Shown: positions 1 through 10,700 of the stretch, piece by piece | Position numbering within the stretch: the first letter of the stretch is position 1 | Layout: each line of letters begins with the position of its first letter | The notes under the pieces: generated by a model | Database searches by the model: none | Seen by the model: only the letters and a program-made list of their open reading frames with translations | What the model was told of the DNA's origin: nothing | Translations under genes and position numbers: made by a program | Assembly (NCBI GenBank): GCA_017607445.1 | Contig: JAEVHH010000005.1 | Location: 1,307,001-1,371,000, forward strand | Length of the DNA: 64,000 nt | Direction: 5' to 3' | From: Histoplasma ohiense | Lineage: Eukaryota; Ascomycota; Eurotiomycetes; Onygenales; Ajellomycetaceae

Positions 1-1680
1 GAAGTAGAGAACACTCTTGCAGATGCTCTGTTTCACTGAGAACAAGATATATCATCTGATGACTTGGATGACAGATGGAAACACTGAGAGCATTGATTAA
101 TCAACTCTGCAATCATAGAAAGTTCTATGCAATCAGATGAACCTCACATACATATCAATCAGTTTCAAGCTCAAGAATCCTCACTTGAAGAACAATGAAG
201 ACTAGTGGCAGAGACAGATGAATTCTGACAACAAGTCATTGAAGCTGTACAAAGCAAAGCATCTCAATTCCCTGCAGATGTATACTCAAGAACAGATATC
301 TCAGTATGTTTGATTGATGATGACAACTGCTTATGCTTTCAAGATAGACAATGAGTTCTCAATTCAGAATCTCTATAAATATAAATCATGCAAGAAATTC
401 ATGACTTGCTGATGACTGAACACTCAGAACACAAAATTATATACAACATTGTCATTCAAGAATTCTACTGATCAGATATGTCAAAAGATATACATCAGTT
501 TGTATGCAACTGTGATTGCTGCAGCTCAGTGACAGTATAATGTAAACACTGAAAAAAGATGCTGAAGCTTCTATCTGTTCTCAATCAAACTTGATATGAT
601 ATAGCTATCAATTTTGCAGTTTTCTTACTCAAAAGCAGAGGTTCTACAAACATTCTAGTCATTGTTGACTGACTCAGCAAGAGTGTAATACTACAGTTCT
701 GTGACAAAATGAATGTCAAAGTAATTGCAGATGTCTTTATCAGAAGCTCATTCTATTATATACACAGTCTGCTTTCATTTATTGTGTCAGATAGAGACAG
801 TCAATTCATCAGCACACTCTGAGTCTGTGTATGCCAATTATTAAGAATTGAACAAAAGTTATCAACAGTATATCATTCAAAGATTGATGAAGCTACTGAG
901 AGAATGATACAAACAGTAAAGAACATTCTCTATAAGTTCTGCAATTACACACAAGACAACTGAAGCAATCTGCTGCCACATGCTGAGATTGCAATTAACA
1001 GTTGAGATTCTGCTACAACAGATATAAGCTCATTCTTTCTTCTATATGAATACAACTTAGAGATTCTGAACTTTTCTGAGACTCTCTGAGAAACTGTGTA
1101 CATCTGCAGTCTTATACAGACAGCAGAGAATATTGTGAGCAAGCTGAAGAAAGCTCATGAATGAGCAGAAGCTTCAATAATCAGCACTCAGTAAAATTAT
1201 GAGAATCAAATGAACATCAGAAGAAGTTCTGTGATCTGATACTATATAGAAGACAAAGTCTGACTAGATCTCAAGAACATAAGAATGAACTGTCTCTTAT
1301 ATATACTAAATTATCATCACATCAAGTATACAGTGAAGAAAGTGTTAGACATACATAATTATCAACTCAACACTCTGTCTGACATTCATGACATCTTTTA
1401 TATGAACCTGCTCTGATCTGCAGTTGAGAATTCATTCCTCTTTCAGAGAATCTCTGATTGATAGTCATCTGTCATTGTAGAAGAAGATAACAAACTTGAG
1501 TGGGAAATCAAAGCAATTCTTGATGATAGAATCAACCACTATCATCACAAATATCTCATCAAATGAGTAGAATATGATTGTCCAATCTGAGAATCTGTGT
1601 CTGTCTTGAAGAACACTGCCACCCTTGACATCTATGAGTCCTCACTCACTCTGATAGAGGAGGATAATGTGATGGATTAG
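1..1680 (+). pseudogene. C0 pol fragment: RNase H end, integrase, chromodomain
   Basis: Degenerate 3' part of family C pol. The frame opens in the conserved tail of RNase H (E-V-E-N-T-L-A-D-A-L) and runs through an integrase core with a D-R-D-S-Q-F block near 792-812 and a T-E-R block near 894-905. It ends in a chromodomain near 1490-1660. Many in-frame TGA codons interrupt it, at places where C4 or C3 has CAA or TGG. As in the other C copies the pol stop (TAG, 1678-1680) lies 13 bases inside the 3' LTR. It cannot make a working protein. Confidence 0.8.
1655..1667 (+). other. Polypurine tract of C0
   Basis: A purine run (tagaggaggataa) sits directly before the 3' LTR. It is conserved in C1, C3 and C4 as a G-rich run. 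In LTR elements this tract primes plus-strand DNA synthesis. Confidence 0.75.
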
Positions 1681-2201
1681 CATTTATTAGTAATCAATTT
1701 ATGCAATCAACTCTTCTTCTGCATCTGCTTGTTTCTGATTGCTGTGACTTTGTGTAATTTTCAATGTTCTTTCACTCTGTGCTCTGTGTTTGTGTAGTTT
1801 CTAACAATTCTTCTGCATAGCTCTTAATGTTCTTTCACTCTGTGCTCTATACTTGTGTAGTCTCTAACAATTCTTCTGTATAGCTTCTAATATTCTCTCA
1901 CTCTGTGTTCCACACTTGTATAGTCTCTAACAATTCTTTTATGTAGCTTTCAATAATTCCTCCACTCCACACTCTGCACTTATATAGTCTCTAACAATTC
2001 TTACACATACTTTTTAATGTTCTTCCACTCCACACTTCACTGTGGAGTGACTTCTGATATTCTTCCACTCTGAACTTTTCTCTATAAAAACCCTCTTCAT
2101 ACAATTCTTTTTTCTGATTTCTTTTCTCTTTCTTTTCTTAATCAATTTGTAATCTGTAATTAGAATAGTATCAAATCGTTAATCAAAGTACACTCATTAC
2201 A
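1668..2201 (+). repeat. C0 3' LTR (534 bp)
   Basis: Begins TGTGAT and ends ATTACA. It contains four to five tandem 63-bp units, each with a block reading about tctctaacaattctt, and a TATA-like ctataaaaacc near 2083, which marks the likely promoter. Length and layout equal those of the C1 and C3 LTRs. Confidence 0.9.
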
Positions 2202-2713
2202 ATTTCTACTCTAGCTTCTGTGAGAACTTCAGTTAAAACATTTTGTTCAGAAATAATTTGAGACTGTTGTTCATCTTCAGAGCTTCTAAAGAAGAATTGT
2301 TCATCTGATCAATCTATAAGAGAATTTGTTTGTCTTAATCAAGGAAATTCTAATACAAGATTGTAGTCCTTCATCTTCATCACATGAAAGAAATGAGATG
2401 TCTGCTGTGCATTACTCTTGTGATCAGTGACAGTAGTTGCAATGTTATACTCTTCAAAGAAGTGTATTATGCATTCATCAATTGATTTGATCATTTTGAT
2501 TTTGCAGTGAGCAGCTTCTAGATTGTGATTCTTTGTTCAAAATTCATCAACACAGTTCACTTCTGATTCAGAGTCTACTAGTGCAAGCACTTTTTGCAAA
2601 CTCTTAGATGTAGTGAGTTCCACTGTGACAGTGAAGCTTAAGGTGTTTTTGCATTGACTTTTCATGTTTATGACTGTCATTGTGAGCTGAATGATATGTT
2701 TTAAGTGTTTTTT
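2202..2713 (-). pseudogene. B2 pol start: aspartic protease region
   Basis: The minus strand continues the pol frame seen in B1 after the gag/pol frameshift site. It includes the protease active-site region near 2560-2585, where the B copies read V-D-S-E/D-S-E rather than the classic D-T/S-G. The frame contains several TGA codons and is cut at 2202 by C0. Only the N-terminal part of pol survives. Confidence 0.7.
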
Positions 2714-4032
2714 GAGTTCTTCAAGTTCTTCATGTCTTTCACATCAGGTTTTGAGTCAGACTTGGTGTTTTTGAATTTGTCTTTGAATTGTTTGAAACAC
2801 AAATCAATGATATGTTCTGATCACTTGCAATAACAGCAATATTTCAATTGAGTGGAGTCATCAGACTTTGTAGTGTTATTTCATCTGTATTTATTTTGTG
2901 ATCTATTATCAGCATTATTTCTGTTGTTAAAGCTTTGAGTGAGGTTTTTGAAATTTGACTTCTCTTTAAGCTTTTTCTGTCTCTCTGACAGATTCAATTC
3001 TGTCATTGCAAGTTTATGTAGAGTGGCATCATAGCTTAACTCTTCCAATTTGATTGTATATTTGTCAAATTCTCAGTGAATGAAAGATAGAACTTTCATA
3101 TAGAGATGTGATTTCCAATGATATTCACTATAAGAATACTGCAGACACTCTTCAATTGATTGTAAATGTGAAGCAAATTGTTGAACTGTCTGATCTTCTT
3201 GTTGCTCTGTTTTTCAGTACTGTCTATTGACATCTTGAAAACTTCTATCTGAATCAGTGATTTGACATTGCATCCAACTAACAAATTCTTCTCATGGTGG
3301 CAAAGTTCACATATCATATATATGTTGATACCAATGTTGTTGCATCTTGATATTGAAATGAGTAACAGCTTTGATGATCTTTCAATGATTGTGTTTATTG
3401 TAGTAATCAAGATCACTGACATGGAAAGCAATAGCAGCTGTAACAAAGTTTTCAAATTCTTTCATGCTTTGATCTCAGAACTTTTTCACATTTCTCTGAA
3501 AAGAGTGACTGCTTATGCTGAAATCTCAAAGTTCTAATTGTCAAAGTGATATCCAACTATATCTCTCACTGACAGTAGTCACAGTGCTTTCCACTAAAGT
3601 GTTGAGTACTTGTAGTGTGGCTTTCAGTGATCTGAGAATATTTGTGATATTATTGCAGTTATCATTCACACTAATTGCATCTCTACTGTGATTCAGATAT
3701 GCTTCTAGCATATTTCAGATGATTGAAATTGTTTCATTCAATTCTTGTAGTAAAGTGTTGCACTGCTGTTGAAGTTCTTGCAATTCTTTCTCAGTCTGTA
3801 ATTTTTTGATTTTTCTGATCACAGCTATCTTCTCAGTCTCAATTGTGCTGAGATCTTCAGAAGAGATATCCCCTTCTGAACTATATTCAGAGTCTGATTT
3901 TATAGAAAAAGATGATACTTGTTGTACACTTTCAGTGGCAGAAGTGTGTGTTTTGCAGTTTTCTTTCATGATGTTTGCTGCTTTGAGTTTGGTGGTAGCA
4001 TGAGTACAGTGGATGCTGTGGGTAGAGGCTAT
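2701..4032 (-). pseudogene. B2 gag (444-codon frame, start codon lost)
   Basis: Gag capsid/nucleocapsid gene of family B. From the B1-aligned start to the TAA at 2701-2703 it is exactly 1332 nt, the same as B1, so no net indel has occurred. The start codon is ATA instead of ATG at 4030-4032, and several TGA stops follow. A Ser/Glu-rich N-terminus with a short coiled coil (near 3720-3870) precedes the capsid-like region. A CCHC zinc knuckle lies near 2800-2850. The last sense codons contain an A AAA AAC heptamer (complement at 2707-2713) that would allow a -1 shift into pol. Confidence 0.75.
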
Positions 4033-4079
4033 GACTATTACTCAACAGATTATCTCTCAAAGATTGAGTGATTAGAAAC

Positions 4080-4342
4080 TGTGAGATGTAGTGACAGTGT
4101 GAAGAGTAACAGTAGAAGATAGTTTATAGCATAGCAGAGATAATAGTAATGTATTGTAAAGTGTAGTATAGTAGCATAACATAGTGTAGCTAATCACTAA
4201 GAAAGAAAAGAAAGAGAAAGAAGATGTGTGAAATACATACATCAATATATATATACATATAGAAATAGCGGTAGCGAGAGTATAATGGAAAGAGGTAAGA
4301 ATAAGCAAAGATAATAAGGAAATAATAAATGAGTGCATTACA
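4080..4342 (-). repeat. B2 5' LTR (263 bp)
   Basis: Reverse complement of the B1 LTR (TGTAATGCAC...CCTCACA) with about 8 bases of small deletions. It has a TATA-rich core of alternating tatata near 4245. Immediately inside it (4068-4079) is the leader start, reading TTCTAATCACTC on the minus strand, the same as in B1 and family A. Confidence 0.88.
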
Positions 4343-4535
4343 CTATATAAGCATGAAGCATGAAGTGAAAGAATGTTAAGAGCTACACAGAAGAATTGTT
4401 AGAAACTATATGAGTATGAAGCATAAAGTGAAAGAACATTGAGAATTACACAAAATCACAACAGTCAGAAATGAGTGGGTGTAGAAGAGAAGTTGATTGC
4501 ATAAGTTAATTACTAATAAATACTAACTCATCACA
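4343..4535 (-). repeat. C5 3' LTR fragment
   Basis: The rest of a family C LTR in minus orientation, interrupted on its left by B2. It carries two of the 63-bp repeat units and ends at the conserved terminus next to the polypurine tract (complement: ttatccctctct, 4536-4547). Confidence 0.8.
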
Positions 4536-4555
4536 TTATCCCTCTCTACTGAGAT

Positions 4556-5832
4556 GAGTGAGAACTTGTAGATGTTGAGAGTGATGGTGTTCTTCAAGAC
4601 AGACATGGATTCCCAGGTTGAATGATTGTATTCTATTCATTTGATGAGATATTCACAGCAGTGGTGGTTGATTCTATTGTCAAGAATTGCTTTGATTTTT
4701 CATTCAAGTTTGTTGTCTTCTTCTACAATGATGAGTGACTGTCAATTGAAGATTCTCTGTGAGAGAAATGGATCCTCAGCTGTGAGTTGGAGCAGGTTTG
4801 TATGAAAGATATTATAGATACCAGATGGGGTGTTGAGTTGATAATTGTATATATCTAACATTTTCTTCACTGTATATTTGATGTGATGATAATCTAGTGT
4901 ACACAAGAAGCAGTTCATTCTTATATTCTTGAGATTCAGTCAGATTTTATCTTCTATATAATATTGAGTTGTAGAACTTCTTCTGATATTCACTTGATTC
5001 TCATAATTTTGCTGAACACTGATCATTGAAGTCTCTGTTTATTTGCAGACTTTCTTCAACTTGCTCACAATGTTCTCTGCTGTCTGTATGAGACTGCAGA
5101 TGTGTATGATTTCTTGAGAAGTCTCAGAAAAATTCAGAATCTTTAAGTTGTATCTGTATAGAAGAAAGAATGAGCTTACATCTGTTGTAGCAGAATTTTG
5201 ACTATTAATTGCAATCTCAGTATGTGACAGCAGATTGCTTCAGTTGTCTTATGTATAATTGCAGAACTTACAGAGAATGTTCTTTACTATTTGTATCATT
5301 CTCTCAGTAGCTTCATCAGTCTCTGAGTGATACACTGTTGATAACTTTCATTCAATTCTTAGTAATTGATATACACAGACTCAGAGTGTGCTGACAAATT
5401 GACTGTCTCTATCTGATACAATGAATGAAGACAGACTATACATACAATAGAATGAGCTTCTGATGAAGATGTCTGTAACTACTTCAATGTTCATCTTGTC
5501 ACAGAGCTGTAGTATTACACTCTTGCTGAATTGATTGACAATGACTAGAATGTTTATAGAATCTTCACTCTTGAGCAAGAAAACTGCAAAATTGATAGTT
5601 ATATTACATCAAGTTCAGTCAGAGACAGATAGAAGCTTCAGCATCTCTTTTCAGTATTCACATTATACTGTCACTGAGCCACAGCAATCACAGTTGTGTA
5701 TGAACTGATGTATATTTTTCAACATATCTGATCAGTAGAATTTTCAGATGATGATATTGTATATGATTTCATATTCTGAATGTCTGATTATCAACAAGTC
5801 ATGAATTTCTTGCATGATCTGTGTTTGTAGAG
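4556..5832 (-). pseudogene. C5 pol part: integrase and chromodomain
   Basis: Minus-strand pol sequence homologous to C1 10080-11360. The integrase block with V-S-D-R-D-S-Q-F is at about 5383-5430. The chromodomain is at about 4560-4720. Multiple TGA codons interrupt the frame. A 65-codon open piece covers 5381-5578. The gene continues after the C1 insertion at 11929. Confidence 0.75.
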
Positions 5833-6366
5833 TGTGACAGGTTAGCACCCGTTAGTAATCAACTTATGCAACCAACTCCCCTCCTGCACCCACTTGTTTC
5901 TGATTGCTGTGACCTCATATAACCCTCGATGTTCTTCCGCTCTGTGCTCTGTGCTTGTGTAGTTTCTAACAATTCTTCCACATAGCTCTTAATGTTCTTC
6001 CACTCTGTGCTCCACACTCATGTAGTCTCTAACAATTCTTTCATATAGCTTCTAATATTCTCCCACTCTGTGTTCTGTGCTCATGTAGTCTCTAACAATT
6101 CTTTCATATAGCCCTCAATGATTTCCCCACCCCATGCTCCACACTTGTGTAGTCTCTAACAATTCTTACACATACCTCTTAATATTCTTCTGCTCTGTGC
6201 TCCACTGTGGAGCAGCTTCTGATATTCTTTCATTTCAAACTTTTCTCTATAAGAACCCTCTTTGTACAACCCTTTCTTCTGATTTCTTTTCTCTTTCTTT
6301 TCTTAATCAATTTGTAATCTGTAATTAGAATAGTATCAAATTGTTAATTGAAGTACATCTATTACA
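5833..6366 (+). repeat. C1 5' LTR (534 bp)
   Basis: TGTGACAGG...CTATTACA. It contains tandem 63-bp units from about 5960 to 6180 and a ctataagaaccctc TATA-like core near 6248. It pairs with the 3' LTR at 11395-11928 with equal length. Confidence 0.93.
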
Positions 6367-6761
6367 TTATGAATTGATTCTTCTGTGTTTTAGACCTGAG
6401 TGTTTTGTTATTAGTTCTTATGTCTGAGTGTGTTGTTTAAGGCCTGAGTGTTTCATTATCAGTTCTTACATCCAAGTGTGTCATTTACAGGTCTGAGTGC
6501 TTAGTTGTTACAAGAGATCCCTCATGGGTCTGAGTGCCTCTATCATTAATTATATAGACTGTTGTGTCTAAGCATTCAAAACACAATCAACCATGTTCTA
6601 CAAGGTCTGAGTGCCTACAAACTGTAACACTGTGAATAGCATTCATGAAGAAGCTTGATCAAGCTTAGTGCTGCAACATTGCAAATAGTGTCTGTGAGAG
6701 AACTGAGTGTCTACAAGTATTCCTTTTTCTTTATTATTATTACATGTCCTTAGATATCAAA
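6367..6761 (+). promoter_or_regulatory. C1 leader: CTGAGTG repeats and a 16-bp palindrome
   Basis: Non-coding leader between the 5' LTR and gag. It holds about eight degenerate copies of CTGAGTGYCT (for example near 6392, 6425, 6446, 6495, 6531, 6606 and 6706). A perfect palindrome AAGCTTGATCAAGCTT at 6651-6666 is flanked by imperfect direct repeats (aacactgtgaatagc / aacattgcaaatagt). The same layout is kept in C3 and C4. By position it is a candidate RNA packaging or dimerisation signal (inference). Confidence 0.55.
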
Positions 6762-7775
6762 ATGAACTACAAACAATTCTACAAACACCCACCACATTCA
6801 AACACAGCAGATGACAACTTAGACCTACAAAGCATTCTCCAGCAACAGATGCTACAGATGACTGAATTGCAACAATGACTTGCTGAAATGAGCACTTTCA
6901 CATTCACTGTTCCTTCTACACCCACATCTCATGAAAAGCCCCCAAGAGAGAAGCTCTCAATCCTCAATAAATATGAGAGAGATCTAGCACTCTATCTCAT
7001 ATGAAAGTCAAAAATGAACACCAAATTGGACATCAATGGATGAGCAATAGACTCACTATCCAACCAAGTGTGGTATATCCATAGCAGATTGAATGGTAAT
7101 GTGTTAGCAAAATTTCAACTCTGAATGAGTCATTGTCAGAACCATCAGCATACATCAGAGCTAGTCTTCCAACAACTCAACTCCCTCTTTCTTGATTCTA
7201 CACTTCAAGTCAAGGCATTAGACTGATTTAATCAGACTCATCAGATGAACATCACATTGACAACTTATCTTTCTGAATTCAATCACAAACTTCTAGAAGC
7301 AGATGAGCAAGACTGAAATGATGCTGTCAAAATCAACATATTGTTCAAGAACTTGAACTTTCAGTTGCATAACTGAAGTATAGAGTGTCTGAAGCTCTCA
7401 ACATACAGTGAATTCTGTGCTGATCTTTGTCTGTTGAACAACAATCTGTCTCAGTTTCACACACTTCAAAATTGCAGAGAATTTTGTTGAACAAATGCAT
7501 ACACTTCAAACTACTCTGCAGTGTCTTTCATCTCTGAATCAGAATCAATGAACTGAGTCTCACATGTAAACATAAGTTGTCTGAGAATTCTCAACATCTC
7601 AGAGAAGAATGCTGCTGATCAAATCATCAGAGAAGTCTGTATATACTGCAACAAGTCAGAGCACTTCACAAATCAATGTTCAAATACAATCACTCTGAGT
7701 AAACCCCCCACACATGTAAACACTGCATCACTCATGGATAGACAAGAACAGGGAAAAGATGAGCTCTCACTCTAA
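6762..7775 (+). pseudogene. C1 gag
   Basis: Gag frame of 337 codons plus TAA, the same 1014-nt length as in C3 and C4. The N-terminus is M-N-Y-K-Q-F followed by a Gln-rich segment. A capsid-like region follows, then a zinc knuckle C-x2-C-x4-H-x4-C at 7638-7679 with all ligands intact. About ten in-frame TGA codons interrupt it; C3 or C4 carry CAA, CAG or TGG at several of them. The heptamer GGGAAAA (7751-7757) sits in frame as X|XXY|YYZ 15 bases before the stop, where a -1 shift into pol would occur. Confidence 0.85.
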
Positions 7776-10700
7776 AACACAGACAAAAGCTCAAGAAGCA
7801 GAAAGCTAGCTGAAGATTTGAGCAGAAGATGCAAACAGATGCAATCATGATCTCTGTCATTGTAAATAGCCTAGTCAATGTACAAGCAATGGTAGACAGT
7901 GGTTTCCTTCATTACACTCTTATAGACACCCAGCTGGTCGAGAAGCATAAGCTTCAGCATATCCTCTTTTTCAAACTGTATAAACTCAGTGGATTTGATG
8001 GCCTCAGAGGATCCATCTTCTACAACATGGTAAGATTTAATGTCAACATAGAAGAACATAAGAAAAAGAACATATACACATACAAAATACAAGACCTTAA
8101 GTACAATCTAATGCTCAGTCTATCATAGCTCACAGAATTTGGAACCTTGTTGGATGCATGCAATCACTGCCTTATTTTCCCAGAAGGTGACTGTGTTTAC
8201 AAGAAAGATGTCAATAGAACTGCTGATCTCATTCAGATATCAGTGAAAGTGTACAAACTACTAACTCATCAAGTGCATGAGAAGAAGAATGTCCAAGTGT
8301 TCACTGCTAGCATGACAGATATCAAAAAGATGTTAGAGAAACTAGAACTCAAGAATCTCAAGAAATCATACAAAAAACTATCTGAATTGTACAAAGATTT
8401 CACAGATGTGTTCAACAAAAAAGAAGCTGAAAAGCTTTCCTCTCATCAAGAATCTGATATAGATCATACAATCAAGCTCATTAAAAAAGACAGTAAGAAT
8501 CTGCAACTGCTCTGAGATTCTCTCTACAGCATATCATACAATGAGCTCCTCATTCTATGAAAAACACTCAACAGATTACTGAACAAAGGCTTCATTTGTG
8601 TTAGCAACTCATTCACTGCAGCATTTATACTGTTCACAAAGAAATCAGAAGAAGACTTATGATTCTGCATTGACTATCAAAAACTCAACAAAATTACACA
8701 GAAGAACTGATATCCTCTTCCACTCATCAACAAAACACTTGAACAAATAGAAAAAGCAAAATGATTTACAAAGCTTGACATCTCTGCAGCCTTCTATAAG
8801 ATAAGGATTAATGAAGATGATGAATGGCTAACTGCTTTTCATACATGTTACAGATTATACAAATGAACAGTGACTCTCTTTGAATTAGTGAATGCTCTGA
8901 GCATATTTCAGAAATACATTAACTGGGCTCTATGAGATCTGCTTGATGAGATTGTCTCAGTGTACATGGATGATATTCTGATCTTCACTGATGAACTGCT
9001 CACTGAGCACTGCAAGCACATATGACAAGTGCTTGACTGTCTATATAAAGCTGAACTGCAAGTGGACATTGACAAATACAACTTTGAGATCAAGTCTACA
9101 ATCTATCTAGAATTCATCATCAAAGCTGAAAAAGATGTACACATGAATTCTAAGAAGGTGGAAGCAATCCTCAACTGAAAGACATCAGTCTCAGTAAAAG
9201 AGACTAGAAGCTTTCTAGAATTCATCAACTTCTATCAAAGATTCATCAAAGACTTCTCTGATATCATACAATCACTGACAGATCTGATCTGAAAAGATGC
9301 TGTATTTCAATGAACTGATGAAGTGGACACAGCATTCAAAAAGCTGAAGCATATGTTCACAAGCACCTTGATGCTGCAATCATTTGATTCAGATAAGCAT
9401 ACAATTCTCAAAATGGATGCCTCAGATTATGTAGTAGATGGAGCACTGATGTAATATGATAACAAAGATGTTCTACAACTCTGTGTCTTCATCTCAAAAA
9501 AGATGTTGCTCACTGAATGCAACTATGAAATCTATAACAAGAAGCTTCTAGTGATCATACAATGCTTTGAAGAATGGGAATCCAAACTCATGAATGTTGA
9601 AAGATTCAAGATTGTTATCAATCATAAGAATCTAGAGTACTTCACAATCACTTGTAAGCTCACTGAGAGATATATACATTGATCATTGTTCCTTAGCTGT
9701 TTTTCATTCACAATTCATTATCAATCTGAAGTAGAGAACACTCTTGCAGATGCTCTGTCTCACTGAGAATAAGATATACCATCTGATGACTTGAATGACA
9801 GATGAAAACATCAAGAGCATTGATTAATCAACTCTGCAATTATAGAAAGTTCTACACAATCAGATGAACCCTGTGTACATATCAACCAGTCTTGAGCTCA
9901 AGAACCCTCACTCAAAGAACAATGAAGACTAGTGACAGAGACAGATGAATTCTGACAACAAGTCATCAAAGTCATACAAAGCAAAGCACCTTGATTTTCT
10001 GCAGATGTATACTCAAGAATGAATATCTCAGCATATTCAATCAACAATGACAACTGCTTACACTTTCAAGATAGATGATGAGTCCCCAATTCAGAACCTC
10101 TATGAACACAGATCATGCAAGAAATTCATGACTCATTGATGACTGAGCATTCAGAATGTGAAATCATGTACAATATCATTGTCTGAGAATTCTACTGATC
10201 AGATATGTTGAAAGACATACATCAATTTGTATGCAACTGTGATTGCTGCAGCTCAGTAACAGTATGATATGAATACTGAAAAGAAATACTGAAGTCTCTA
10301 TCTATTCTCAACTGAACTTGATGTGATATAGCTATCAATTTTGCAGTTTTCTTATTCAAAAGTGAAGGTTCTATGAACATTCTAGTCATTGTCAATCAAC
10401 TCAGCAAAAGTGTAATACTACAGCTCTGTGATAAGATGAATGCTGAAGTAGTTGCAGATGTCTTCATCAGAAGCTCATTCTATTGTATACACAGTCTGTC
10501 TTCATTTATTGTGTCAGATAGAGACAGTCAATTCATCAGCACACTCTGAGCCTATATATGTCAATTATTAAAAATTGAACAAAAGTTATCAACAGCATAC
10601 CACTCAGAGACTGATGGAGCTACTGAGAGAATGATACAAATAGTAAAGAACATCCTCTGTAAGTTCTGCAATTACACACAAGACAACTGAAGCAATCTGC

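Larger units (their letters stand above)
1..2201 (+). mobile_element. C0: 3' end of a family C Ty3/gypsy retrotransposon
   Basis: This is the right-hand part of a plus-strand family C element whose left part lies before the window. It matches C1 from position 9729 onward: end of RNase H, integrase, chromodomain, polypurine tract, then a 534-bp LTR. It is inserted in the minus-strand B2 element, because B gag-pol sequence in minus orientation begins directly at 2202. The 5 bases after the LTR (attt c) are the expected right target duplication; its left partner is outside the window. Confidence 0.9.
2202..4342 (-). mobile_element. B2: 5' part of a family B Ty3/gypsy element
   Basis: Minus-strand fragment carrying the 5' LTR (right side), leader, gag and the start of pol (protease). 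It is truncated on the left by the insertion of C0. It lies inside the LTR of the minus-strand C5 element, which resumes at 4343. Confidence 0.88.
4343..5832 (-). mobile_element. C5 fragment 1: LTR end, chromodomain, integrase
   Basis: First piece of the base element of the window, a minus-strand C copy. Reading leftward it covers the integrase core, the integrase C-terminal region, the chromodomain, the polypurine tract and the LTR. It is broken at 5832 by C1 (plus strand). The joined flanks of C1 reproduce the uninterrupted sequence seen in C4 at 52541-52570, which proves the order. Confidence 0.88.

Noticed and set aside
1779..2030. CRISPR-like array of regularly spaced repeats in the C LTRs
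   Set aside because: The 63-bp units are similar over their whole length with no unique spacers; they are LTR-internal tandem repeats in a eukaryotic element.
3262..3537. 91-codon plus-strand frame, repeated as a minus frame at 20643-20918
   Set aside because: Both are antisense shadows of family B gag; the gag strand shows the capsid-like frame and the zinc knuckle.
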